From positions 1-20,463 of the IMG/VR virus record IMGVR_UViG_3300020385_000080: a DNA stretch of 20,463 bases; one strand, written 5' to 3'. The position numbers and the translations under genes were made by a program. This stretch comes from a virus. Within the stretch, counting starts at the first letter, position 1; every line of letters starts with the position of its first letter. This document shows, piece after piece, positions 10,097-19,200 of this stretch. The notes below the pieces were generated by a model, which saw only the letters and a list, made by a program, of their open reading frames with translations, was not told where the DNA came from and ran no database searches.

Positions 10097-12829
10097 TTAT
10101 TGCTCTATTATAAATTCGTTTTGTGCTGTTATAGCAGTCGTTACTGCCGTAGTATTATTATTTATTCTACGTAATCCCTGGAAATCTGATCTACCTGATG
10201 AGGTTCCAACGTGTAGAAGATTAGTATCATCATCAAATGCTAATGCAGTCACAGTGTCTGATGAACCATATAAGGTTGCCTTAGCATTCTCTTGGAATAG
10301 AACCTTCTCGTCCTCATACATCTTCTTGATTTGTTCTGGTGATGGTGCTGATGCACTCATTCGGAACAGTGCTAAAGATGATGTAGTTGCTGGTCTAGAT
10401 GAATTGGGTCTTTCTCCAATCCAAGTTGACGCTGATGTATTAGTCAAATTTTTACTAGACGATGCTGTACCATTAACTTCACCGTTTAAATATGCTTTTA
10501 CAGAAGTTCCACTTCTGACTAAAGTGTAATGCATCCACTGACCAGTTGCTGCTTTAGTGCCTGTAACAGTAACAGTATCATAACTACTAAATGCAGATTC
10601 TGCAAGGAATGCTGCTAAATTAGTTGAGTTAAATTCAATTTGAATAATTTTTCCACTACCCCAAGTTCCAGTTCCACCATCTCCTCTGTGTAAGAAACAT
10701 TCTGTTGGGACTGATCCACTAGGAGTTTTAAACCAGAACATAATACTAAAATCACCAGTTCCAAAATCCAAACCAGAGTTATAAGGTTGTTTCAGATAGT
10801 TACTAGCACTAAACCCACTATAAGCAATCAAGTCTGAACCAGTCGCAACGACACTCTTGGTGACTGTTCCGTAAACTGCGAGTCCTTTGTTGTTTACTGA
10901 ACGGTCTTCGTCATCAACTGCTCTAACAATAAAGTTGGAAACATTAAGGGTAATTGCGTTTGCATATATCAATAAGACATCATCATTGGTGGTTTGAGCA
11001 GTAAATGATCCAGTTAATGTTTCTGAACTTCCATTATTTTTATTCCAGTGAGTAAATTCTGTATCATTTTGACCCGAAAGACCATTTTGGTGTACAATTT
11101 TCTGTCCATATGCCGAATTATCTGTTACTGCGTTATTATCCCAAGTCATTGAAATAAAATACGTTTGACCAACAGTTAGATTTGGCATTGCAAACATAAC
11201 ATAACCATTAACACTTCCAGAATTATCAACCATCTGCCAGGAAGTATCTCCATCATCATAAGTTTCTGATGTAAGTCTTGCAGTGCCAATTTGGGTAAAA
11301 GTGCTGGCAAGATTTGTATTGATAGTCAAAGACTCAGCAGTTGTATCAGATAGGAAAGCACCTTTGCAATCTCCGTGCATCCATCCAGTGTTGTAGTCTG
11401 ATGCGACAAAGGCAACTAAACTTTTTTTTGCAGGATCAAATTCTTCCCTATCAAACAATGTCAATCCATTAATAATCTCACTGTTACCGTTCTCATCAAA
11501 CGCAAATGCACCCTTTGTGATTAACTTTCCTCCATTGCCCATATTTCTTCCTAGTAATCTAATTTCACCACTAGAAAATCCAGCATGAGTTCCTACTGGA
11601 TAAATTACTCTACCATTTGATGTACTACTATATCCTCCATAGTTAATATCAGATGAAGGAATATCTACTTCATACACCACCGAAGTGTCTTCCATATCAT
11701 ATAAAAGTTTTCCATAATCACTGAAAAATACATTATTAGTTACTGTATAAGGAGAATTTTGAGTTAGGTCAACAACATTCCCATCATCCTTAATCACACT
11801 TACACCACCTTCAGTCCCAACAGCAATGGTAGGAACAGGAAGTCCAGTAGCACTATCAATCGGTGCGTTTGGTAACACAGTCATTGCTACGTCGTTGATA
11901 GTGCGGTCAACAATTCCTATGGTCGAGTCTAATGTGCGACCTGTTGATGATTGTGAGTTTCGCTCTAAAAAATTACCTAAACTCGCCCTATGACCACCAC
12001 CAGAATTTGCTGTGGCCCAATCCTCACAATAATCTTTAAGAAGGAAAACTAACCTTAACCGTTGATTTGTAACATTACCACCCACCGCTAATATACCATT
12101 TTTAGCTGATAGAGTTCCTGGGGTAGCTCCACTAATCCAACCTGAAGAACCATCAAACACCATCCACATAGGAAGGTCTGGGTCATCACCATCATAGATG
12201 GTTACATTAGATGCCGTAGCAACAATCACAGCAACAGCAGGAAACTCTTTTCTACTACCTCTAGTTGCTGTATTCAATGTTTCATTATACCAAGAGGTGT
12301 GTTGAGTTCTCTTTCTCCATGCACCACCATCAGAGTCTTTAGAGGTATCGTATATGAATACGTCTACGGCAGTGTCAGAGATTGTTGAATCAATCGCAGC
12401 ATAATCAAGTGATTTAAAGGTTGATATGCCAGAAGTAACACTAAGGTTTCTACCGATTAGAACATCACTCTGTGCAGTTATAATACCAACCGAATCAATA
12501 TTAGTTACATCTTCGTAGGTTAATGTTCCACCAATACTTACATTACCAGTCGCAGTAATATCCGTAACTGTAATACTTGGGGAACCAGTTAGATTAGTAG
12601 CAGTTCCAGAAGTATTGCCAGTTACATCACCGGTAATATTTCCAGTTACGTTTCCAGTTACATTACCAGTTACGTTTCCAGTTACATTTCCCGTAACGGC
12701 ACCCGTTAAAGGTCCACTAAAAGTTGTTGCCGTTATCATTCCAGCAACTACGGCACCAGTATCGGCAATAGTAACTGTACTTAAACCACTTCTATTGGTT
12801 AGACTATTTACACGAATTTCCGATGACAT
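10097..12829 (-). CDS. Large tail fibre/adhesin with LamG-like domain
   Basis: A 910-aa virion protein, probably a distal fibre. The N-terminus MSSEIRVNSLTNRSGLSTVT shares a signature with four other proteins here. Residues 45-72 are VTGN tetrapeptide repeats, followed by GTLTYEDVTNIDSVGIIT (shared with the 644-aa fibre). Residues of about 330-420 (TEGGVSVIKDDGNVVDLT) and 860-890 (ALAFDDDTNLLHVGTSSG) look like beta-propeller blades. Between them lie a beta-sandwich-like region (about 515-650) and a LamG/concanavalin-like lectin fold (about 665-830, LDFGTGDFSIMFWFK, WMHYTLVRSG, AYLNGE). A CATAAATA element lies upstream of the ATG. Probable role: receptor recognition; no enzyme motif is seen. 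Confidence 0.82.
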   Translation of the reverse strand: MSSEIRVNSLTNRSGLSTVTIADTGAVVAGMITATTFSGPLTGAVTGNVTGNVTGNVTGNVTGNITGDVTGNTSGTATNLTGSPSITVTDITATGNVSIGGTLTYEDVTNIDSVGIITAQSDVLIGRNLSVTSGISTFKSLDYAAIDSTISDTAVDVFIYDTSKDSDGGAWRKRTQHTSWYNETLNTATRGSRKEFPAVAVIVATASNVTIYDGDDPDLPMWMVFDGSSGWISGATPGTLSAKNGILAVGGNVTNQRLRLVFLLKDYCEDWATANSGGGHRASLGNFLERNSQSSTGRTLDSTIGIVDRTINDVAMTVLPNAPIDSATGLPVPTIAVGTEGGVSVIKDDGNVVDLTQNSPYTVTNNVFFSDYGKLLYDMEDTSVVYEVDIPSSDINYGGYSSTSNGRVIYPVGTHAGFSSGEIRLLGRNMGNGGKLITKGAFAFDENGNSEIINGLTLFDREEFDPAKKSLVAFVASDYNTGWMHGDCKGAFLSDTTAESLTINTNLASTFTQIGTARLTSETYDDGDTSWQMVDNSGSVNGYVMFAMPNLTVGQTYFISMTWDNNAVTDNSAYGQKIVHQNGLSGQNDTEFTHWNKNNGSSETLTGSFTAQTTNDDVLLIYANAITLNVSNFIVRAVDDEDRSVNNKGLAVYGTVTKSVVATGSDLIAYSGFSASNYLKQPYNSGLDFGTGDFSIMFWFKTPSGSVPTECFLHRGDGGTGTWGSGKIIQIEFNSTNLAAFLAESAFSSYDTVTVTGTKAATGQWMHYTLVRSGTSVKAYLNGEVNGTASSSKNLTNTSASTWIGERPNSSRPATTSSLALFRMSASAPSPEQIKKMYEDEKVLFQENAKATLYGSSDTVTALAFDDDTNLLHVGTSSGRSDFQGLRRINNNTTAVTTAITAQNEFIIEQ
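12614..12697 (-). repeat. VTGN tandem repeats in the 910-aa fibre
   Basis: Seven tandem 12-base units encode V/I-T-G-N/D tetrapeptides at residues 45-72. DNA copies differ mostly at third positions, alternating forms such as ccagttacgttt and ccagttacatta on the + strand. Such arrays can change copy number by slippage and would alter shaft length. Confidence 0.88.
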
Positions 12830-12850
12830 TTTATATTATACTTTTAATTA

Positions 12851-12858
12851 TATTTATG
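12851..12858 (-). promoter_or_regulatory. T4-type late promoter-like element before the 910-aa fibre
   Basis: CATAAATA on the - strand, about 22 bases before the ATG, resembles the TATAAATA element read by the T4 late sigma gp55 with gp33. The surroundings are very AT-rich, so chance occurrence cannot be excluded. Confidence 0.45.
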
Positions 12859-12893
12859 AGTTGGTTGTATAGGAACCACAGAACTAAACAGGT

Positions 12894-13793
12894 TTAGGTG
12901 ACGATATACATAATAGATATAGCATATTCATTACCTGCAGCGGGTAAAAAATAACCAGTGGCGTTGTGAGTTAAGTTTATTTTAGAGGTAGATTCAGCAA
13001 TCTGATAAACTAATGGCCAGTAATAATGTGCTTGACCGTTTATATAGAGAGTAACAGTCCCACCTCCCCTTGCATCAGAAATGTTATTTCTAACTGCAAA
13101 AGGTAAATTAATTAGTGTGCCACCTACTGGACTACTTACTGAAGATACTCTTATTTGTCCAGTAACATACACCATTCTTCCAATTTTTGTATAACTCAAG
13201 GTGTCATAACTTGAGTTCATTGTAACTGTTCCACTAGTGCCCATTGTTATAGATGCTGAGTAAGTTCCCTCCTCATAGTCATCAAGAAGCTCACTTTGCA
13301 TTCCACCAGCATTACCAGCAGCAGAGAAGTCAATACCTTTACCAGATGCTATTACAATATTCTCAGCGAGAGTAAGTTCCCCCTTATGACTTACAGAAAA
13401 AGTATCAGTATTACTGTTGTTTCTAATTCTTAGTGCTTTGTTGGTATTTGTTGCCTGCGTACTAAGAGAACGAATAATAATACCTTGAGAAGCATTATCC
13501 CTTACTTCAAGTTTAGCACCTGGATTATCAGTTCCGATACCAACCGATCCACCAGTAACATTGATACCAGAAGAGAATGTAGAAGTGCTACTAGAAGTTA
13601 CATTACCAGTAACATTACCTGTCAAATTACCTGTCAAATTACCAGTAACATTACCAGTTACATTACCTGCTACAGGACCAACAAAATTTGATGCAGTAAT
13701 AGTTACTCCCGATGCAGAAACATCAGAAGCATTAACCGTTATAGTATTTCCTCCACCTACTGGTTGTATCTGATTAACGTTGAGGATACTCAT
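12894..13793 (-). CDS. Tail fibre-like protein (299 aa)
   Basis: The N-terminus MSILNVNQIQPVGGGNTITV carries the shared fibre signature. Residues 41-68 form a second xTGN repeat array (V/L-T/A-G-N). Then GINVTGGSVGIGTDNPGAKLEV is the repeat unit also found in the 644-aa fibre, and the C-terminal third (from LLDDYEEGTYSASITMG, with YTKIGRMVYVTGQI) is a beta-rich domain often found at phage fibre tips. A GATAAATA element lies 18 bases before the ATG, and the gene stands 55 bases behind the 644-aa fibre. Probable role: a short accessory fibre or tip protein; binding target unknown. Confidence 0.78.
   Translation of the reverse strand: MSILNVNQIQPVGGGNTITVNASDVSASGVTITASNFVGPVAGNVTGNVTGNLTGNLTGNVTGNVTSSSTSTFSSGINVTGGSVGIGTDNPGAKLEVRDNASQGIIIRSLSTQATNTNKALRIRNNSNTDTFSVSHKGELTLAENIVIASGKGIDFSAAGNAGGMQSELLDDYEEGTYSASITMGTSGTVTMNSSYDTLSYTKIGRMVYVTGQIRVSSVSSPVGGTLINLPFAVRNNISDARGGGTVTLYINGQAHYYWPLVYQIAESTSKINLTHNATGYFLPAAGNEYAISIMYIVT
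13590..13673 (-). repeat. xTGN tandem repeats in the 299-aa fibre
   Basis: Seven 12-base units encode V-A-G-N, V-T-G-N and L-T-G-N tetrapeptides and end in V-T-S-S at residues 41-68. The + strand shows repeated attaccagtaac and attacctgtcaa units. It lies at the same relative place as the VTGN array of the 910-aa fibre. Confidence 0.88.
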
Positions 13794-13810
13794 TATCTAC
13801 TTTTTATTTG

Positions 13811-13818
13811 TATTTATC
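13811..13818 (-). promoter_or_regulatory. T4-type late promoter-like element before the 299-aa fibre
   Basis: GATAAATA on the - strand, 18 bases before the ATG. A related CATAAATA stands at a similar distance before the 910-aa gene. Inferred from resemblance to T4 late promoters only. Confidence 0.45.
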
Positions 13819-13848
13819 TACACAGCATCTAATCTTGCTTCATGAGAA

Positions 13849-15783
13849 TTAACCAGCACTATAATTACGAACGAGAGTAAATGATCTCGTAGTAATACGA
13901 ACTGTTGCTGTAACTTGTACTGAACCTGGAATTGTTACCATTAAGACACCATTTTGAAAGAACAAGTTTGGTTGGATGCTGCTATCATTGCCGCTCCCCG
14001 CTGCATTTACATTAGGTATATTTGTCCATGATGTATTGTTACCGCTTCTTCTAGTTGATGCAAGTTTTATTCCCGCATAATGATTACTACCAGAATAAGC
14101 AAACAAAGAAACATATTCCATTGTTGCTACTGCGCTATTATCTACTCCAGTTGCAGTGCATGTAAATATATTATGAGTTCCTGCGCCAAAACTAGCGACC
14201 ATTACACTACTTCTAACTACTGCTCCGTCAGAATAACCTTGCTGCAAAATAGCCCCTTTAACATGGAGTCTATCGCTCGGGGAGGTTGCATTTATACCGA
14301 CATAACCAGAAGAATTTATAGTAAGTCTTGTTTGATCATTGACGCGGAAAAACATTTCGTCATTGTTATGCGTATACCCGACCATTCCAATGTTTCCATC
14401 AGCTGTATCTGTAAAGAAGACACTGCTTTGCCCATCAGTATTGCTTTTTATTTCAACCCCCGAATTAGAGGCATGATATACTGACAATTGCCTGGCTGGA
14501 CTAGTCTCATGGATACCAACATTACCATTAGAATCTAATGTAATACCAGGAGTTGCATTCAAACTAGTGCCAGGTCTTATGCTATACACTCCACTTGAAT
14601 CACGATATCCTTGAACATACCTGGTGGTATTCGATTCATCAGCATATTCAATAAAAGCCCAATCACCATTATTAGTATTTTGTAGTTTTAGTGCAGCATT
14701 ACCACCGGCAATATGCATACCAATTGTAGTACCTGTTAGTGATGGATCATTAGTTCCGATACCAACCGAACCATCAGAAGTTATACGAAGTCTTTCTTTT
14801 GGTGAGTGAGTATTACCATCATCACCAGCAACACCCGATTTAGATGTTTTGAAAACTAAATCATTAGATCCGTCATCAGCACTATTTCTTACTCCACTAA
14901 TAGTAGCAAGATATAAACCATTATTTGATAGAGCATTTGATGCAGATGTATCAAATGCAATACCTCCACCGCCACCAACAGCGTTAGATCCAGTTACCTC
15001 CATATGAACAAATGAAGGACTGGAAGACATTGCATTTTTGAAATGCATTGCATACAGTGGAGCATTATTGTTTACACCAATCTTACCATCAGAAGTTATA
15101 CGAAATCTTTCTGTTAAAGATGAGGTATTTCTAATTCTTACTGTTCCATCAACTAAAGATTGAATATAAGCAACATTTGTAGAAAGAGTTCTAAAGTGAA
15201 GTCCGCCAATATTATCTGTGGCAGTTGTTCTATCTGACTGAAGTTCAATTCCAGTATATCCAGGGTCAGAAATAGATAACTTATTCGCTGGAGCATCAGT
15301 TCCGATGCCGACCAGACCAGTATCACCCATTATACGAATAATTTCTCCAGCACCTTGACCTTCGACGGTCAATGCATTATTAAGACCAACCATTCCGATA
15401 GAATACTCATTAAATCCAGAGGCAATGCTTCCACCTTCTCGGAATCTTATTCTGGCATTGCCCTGATTGGCACTATGCATAATAAGATTTTTACTACCAT
15501 TAATGTTTCCGATATGTAAATCACCTTGCGGATTTGTTTGTCCTATACCAACCGAACCACCAGTGACGTGAATACCAGAACGTGCTGTTACAACACCAAC
15601 TGAATCAACGTTGGTTACATCTTCATATGTAAGAGCTCCAGCAATATCTACATTGCCACTAAAGGTTGCCGCAGTTCCAACAATATTACCATTAAAAGTT
15701 GGTGCGGTTACTTCATTATTAAAAGTAACGGTGCTAATACCAGCATCTGCTTCAATATTATTAACTACAATCTTACTGGTCAT
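13849..15783 (-). CDS. Repeat-rich tail fibre/adhesin (644 aa)
   Basis: Starts MTSKIVVNNIEADAGISTVTF, the shared N-terminal signature, then GALTYEDVTNVDSVGVVTAR as in the 910-aa fibre. The body is a series of degenerate units ending in S-V-G-I-G-x-x-x-P (for example HVTGGSVGIGQTNP, GLVGIGTDAP, SVGIGTNDP, NVGIHETSP, YVGINATSP), each with an LRITSDG-like strand: a typical beta-helical phage fibre shaft. The C-terminal 150 residues (from SVMVASFGAGTHNIFTC) are beta-rich and probably the tip. No S74 endosialidase chaperone is present. ATG 15783 has GGAGG five bases upstream and overlaps the preceding gene by four; the reading from 15795 would bury this site. Confidence 0.82.
   Translation of the reverse strand: MTSKIVVNNIEADAGISTVTFNNEVTAPTFNGNIVGTAATFSGNVDIAGALTYEDVTNVDSVGVVTARSGIHVTGGSVGIGQTNPQGDLHIGNINGSKNLIMHSANQGNARIRFREGGSIASGFNEYSIGMVGLNNALTVEGQGAGEIIRIMGDTGLVGIGTDAPANKLSISDPGYTGIELQSDRTTATDNIGGLHFRTLSTNVAYIQSLVDGTVRIRNTSSLTERFRITSDGKIGVNNNAPLYAMHFKNAMSSSPSFVHMEVTGSNAVGGGGGIAFDTSASNALSNNGLYLATISGVRNSADDGSNDLVFKTSKSGVAGDDGNTHSPKERLRITSDGSVGIGTNDPSLTGTTIGMHIAGGNAALKLQNTNNGDWAFIEYADESNTTRYVQGYRDSSGVYSIRPGTSLNATPGITLDSNGNVGIHETSPARQLSVYHASNSGVEIKSNTDGQSSVFFTDTADGNIGMVGYTHNNDEMFFRVNDQTRLTINSSGYVGINATSPSDRLHVKGAILQQGYSDGAVVRSSVMVASFGAGTHNIFTCTATGVDNSAVATMEYVSLFAYSGSNHYAGIKLASTRRSGNNTSWTNIPNVNAAGSGNDSSIQPNLFFQNGVLMVTIPGSVQVTATVRITTRSFTLVRNYSAG
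14280..15590 (-). repeat. Degenerate VGIG-type repeats in the 644-aa fibre
   Basis: About six copies of a 30-45-base segment with the + strand core ataccaaccgaacca or close variants occur near 14290, 14510, 14753, 15070, 15300 and 15541. Each encodes the S-V-G-I-G turn, often with gaagttatacgaa (RITS) beside it. Related copies occur outside the gene at 13531 (299-aa fibre) and 20345 (partial fibre). Confidence 0.75.
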
Positions 15784-16022
15784 ATGATCCTCCAAATTCC
15801 TTGAATTGTAACGGTATATCCGTCACTTACAGTTATTGTTCCAGCACTAAGTCCATTAGTTCCTGCTGGGATTGTCACATTCTCATCAATTGTTGGTTTA
15901 TTTGCTTTGATAACACCAAAGGTATCAACCCATTGATTTGCTCTATTGGCAGAGATAACATCTTTAAAATCAAGAGTGTCTCCTGATTGTGTCTGAATAG
16001 TATTAACAATTAATCTTGTCAT
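15780..16022 (-). CDS. Small fibre-associated protein, paralogue B (80 aa)
   Basis: Begins MTRLIVNTIQTQSGDTLDFK and contains NQWVDTFGVIKANKPTIDENVTIPAGTNGLSAG, closely matching the neighbouring 79-aa protein. Thr/Val/Ile-rich, probably all beta, with no enzyme motif. ATG 16022 overlaps the preceding stop as ATGA, and its own stop overlaps the 644-aa fibre start, so the three genes are translationally coupled. Its N-terminus shares the fibre signature. Likely a short virion or fibre-attachment protein; function unknown. Confidence 0.77.
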   Translation of the reverse strand: MTRLIVNTIQTQSGDTLDFKDVISANRANQWVDTFGVIKANKPTIDENVTIPAGTNGLSAGTITVSDGYTVTIQGIWRII

Positions 16023-16258
16023 ACAATCACCCACTCCCCATTCACAGTGACCTCATTACCTTCAGCAATTACAATTGGTCCTGATGAAAGACCATTTGTA
16101 TCTGCTGGGATAGTTACATCTTCAGAAATGGTGGTGCGATTGGTTTTAATCACACCATAAGAGTCTACCCACTGCTTATCACCATTGGCAGTAATAGTTT
16201 CCTTAAACTCCGTTGTTGAGGAAGTAGAATCAATTATATTTGCCTTGATTGTAGACAT
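16019..16258 (-). CDS. Small fibre-associated protein, paralogue A (79 aa)
   Basis: Begins MSTIKANIIDSTSSTTEFKE and shares QWVDSYGVIK, then T-I-S-E-D-V-T-I-P, TNGLSSG and a closing beta strand with paralogue B in the same order, indicating tandem duplication. It lies 13 bases after the 1286-aa fibre stop; AACTAAG before the ATG is a weak ribosome site. The N-terminus carries the fibre signature. I recall close relatives in other cyanophage fibre clusters. Role unknown, probably virion-associated. Confidence 0.77.
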   Translation of the reverse strand: MSTIKANIIDSTSSTTEFKETITANGDKQWVDSYGVIKTNRTTISEDVTIPADTNGLSSGPIVIAEGNEVTVNGEWVIV

Positions 16259-16271
16259 CTTAGTTTTTTAG

Positions 16272-19200
16272 TTATTTAGCGTTTGCCGTCTGGAATGGTG
16301 ATTCTGCGAAGGCAGCGAATATGTAAGTTTCTCCATTTAGATTTAAGGAATCTTCAGTATCTCTCTGTTTAAAACCATTGGAAAGTAAATCAACATCAAA
16401 GTTATTAGTGTCTGCCCAACTGTTATTGGGACTCAGAGCAGTTGTAGTCAAATTTGTAGGTGTTCTTGAAGAATCCCACAACACCCAATGTCCATTAGTT
16501 GTTGATGATAACTTAACTAACAAAAATGCAGGTTTGAATCCACAATACACAAAAGGACCATCAGTATTTCCATTTCCAGTGTAACTTCCAAACTTACTGT
16601 AACCTTCTATTTCTGCCCAGGCATATAAGATACAACTACCTTGATTAACGAGACCAGATCCATGTGTTAATACTGTTGATGTTGGTTCAACTCCACCCCA
16701 AGCTGCTGCATTACCAATAACTGCTGCAGTTGTGTTAAATTGTGCCCAACCAGATGCCCCCCAACTTTGATGATACATATACCAATTTGTTGTATTAGTA
16801 TGTGGTTTATAAATCCAGAAAGCAGGTTTCTTACCAAGTCCATGTCCAACTGTAGCCGAACTACTACCACCTTGTCCAGTAAATTTAACAATACTAAATC
16901 CAGCATCCTGATTAACACTCACCTGTGATGTGAGATCTCCATCACTGTTTGATACTGCGGCACCACCTGCTTTCCAACACCAGGCACAAAATGTTCGACC
17001 ACTTGTATTTGTATCTCCAGATGAACCAGTCGTAAAACCATTATCATCGAATGATTGTATCCTTATAGAAGATACATTTTCCTGATTGGTATTATTTGAA
17101 TAAAGAGCTAGACCAGGACCTCTAACTGTATCTGATAGTGTATGATCATCGGCGTTACTTCTACACTTCACCCAGACAAGATCGGGTTTGAATCCAACAC
17201 CAGTAATTGAATGTCCCTCGTTACCATCACCAGTATAAAGCACAGTCTTAAAGTGATCACCAGGATCAGCAATCGCAGGAGTAGGTAAGTTATCCTCACA
17301 TAATGCTAGGAAACCAGTTGGGGAGTAATACTTAAACAGTCCCTTACCACTATCATCTGCGTTTGTTCCTGCTGTTACTTGACCAGAGAATGATGGGTTT
17401 TGACCAAAGTTGAATGTTTGTGTAGTATTAGCAAAATATGTTCCTGATGTTGGGAAATAAGTATCAGCATATGTTTTTAAATTACTTCTCGCAGGATTTG
17501 CTCCAATAGATGGATTGCCTGCTCCTTGCCATGATCCATTTTTAGAGAACCAGACCTTACCACCACTATCATCCATATCAAGTGCAATACCTATGATATC
17601 TGTAGCACCATATGCTGCACCCCAACTTACTTGACCAGCTGTTTGTGAATCAGCATGATATAATCTACCATCATCATAATAAGTAACACCAGCATCATCA
17701 GATTGTCCTGGAAGAAAACCTAAACGTGCTCCGTTAGTGGAATCATTTCCAGCTGGTCCAGCAACGGATGCACATATGACTTGATTGATTGCATCAACAC
17801 GCATTTCCCAATACCATTTTCCACTTGAAACACCTATTGTTGCTCTAGAATTATTCCAACCATCACTACCAGCATCACCATATGTTAGATTTCCATTTGA
17901 AAGAACTCCACCATTATTATCGATAGAATTCAAAGTAGCAAAGTTATTCTTACAAGTATCAGCAGTTGTTCTAAATGCCTCAATACCTACTGGTGTGTAA
18001 GGTTTGGAAACATCAAAACCACCTTTGTATTTTACTATACTATAAAATCTAGCATCAAAAATTCCACCATTATAGTAATAAGTATCACCACCACTATTCG
18101 GTCCTCTATAGTGACCACCTATTCTCATGTAATCAGGTGAAGTATATGTCATATTTGAAGAGACTGCAACTGTTTTTGCAGCAACTCCATTTACATAGGT
18201 TACAATTCTGGGAGTAGGATTTGCTTCTTTAACTATAGCAATATGACACCATTCATCTTGTGGTATTACTGGTCCATCACTGCTAGAAAGAACTCCCCAA
18301 CTGCTACCATTATAAGACCAAACATAATAAAGTCTTCCAGAAGGATGAATACTTATACCAATATTTTGATAATCAGTTCCATTACCAAACTGGATTAGGT
18401 TTGAAGCACCACTACCAATTGCACCCCTCTTATACCATGCCTCAAAAGTCCATTCTGCAGTGGTTAGATTTATATTATCAAATGCTGTAGAGTCTGCAAC
18501 CTCAATATAACCTCCAGTGTTTGCAGGAGAATTATAATCAACAAAACTTCCATAAGGACTATGCCCAGAAGTTATAGTTGGTGTTATGCTATTATAAGTT
18601 ACTGCTGATACTGTTTTAGCAGTACCACTACCTCTGATATCATTAGAATAATCTCCAAAACCACTATCTTTTCCGCCACTAATAAGAGGCAGTGCATAAA
18701 CAATAGAACCAGTCAGTTCATTTCTGGTAGCAAAAGCATTACCATTTGCAGTAATTGTTCCAGGTGTGACTGTTGATGCTGTTGCAGAAGTTGATGAATT
18801 ACAGCACAGGAGTTTTGTGTTGGTTACTGCTGTGAGTGGTTCTGTTGGTGCTGTGAAGTTTGCTGTGTAGAGTGCGGTTCCCTTAATAACACGGAAATTG
18901 GAAATAAACCCACTAAATTCTTCTGCTGAATTTCTAACTCTTCTACCAACTTCTGCGGCACTAGAACCATCTGAAGCAATTGTTTCTGATACAGTTTCTC
19001 CAACACCATCAAAATAAACTTTAATTGTGCTACCTTGTCTAACAAGAGCTAAGTGTATCCATTTATTTAATCTAACTGTTTGTGTAGTATCAACACCAGA
19101 ACTTGTTGTGTAAATTCTGATTCTACCATTAGTTCTTATTTTAAAATCAAAATTTTCTGTTGAAAAAATATTCGCATGAGTTGCTGATACTGCCGTTTGA

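Noticed and set aside
12597-12720. CRISPR-like array suggested by regularly spaced repeats
   Set aside because: The 12-base period has no spacers, is in frame and codes for VTGN tetrapeptides.
13485-13773. + strand ORFs of repetitive TSNIT or TLPVT type opposite the fibre repeats
   Set aside because: They are reverse-strand reflections of the 12-base VTGN repeats, which stay open in all frames because of their period.
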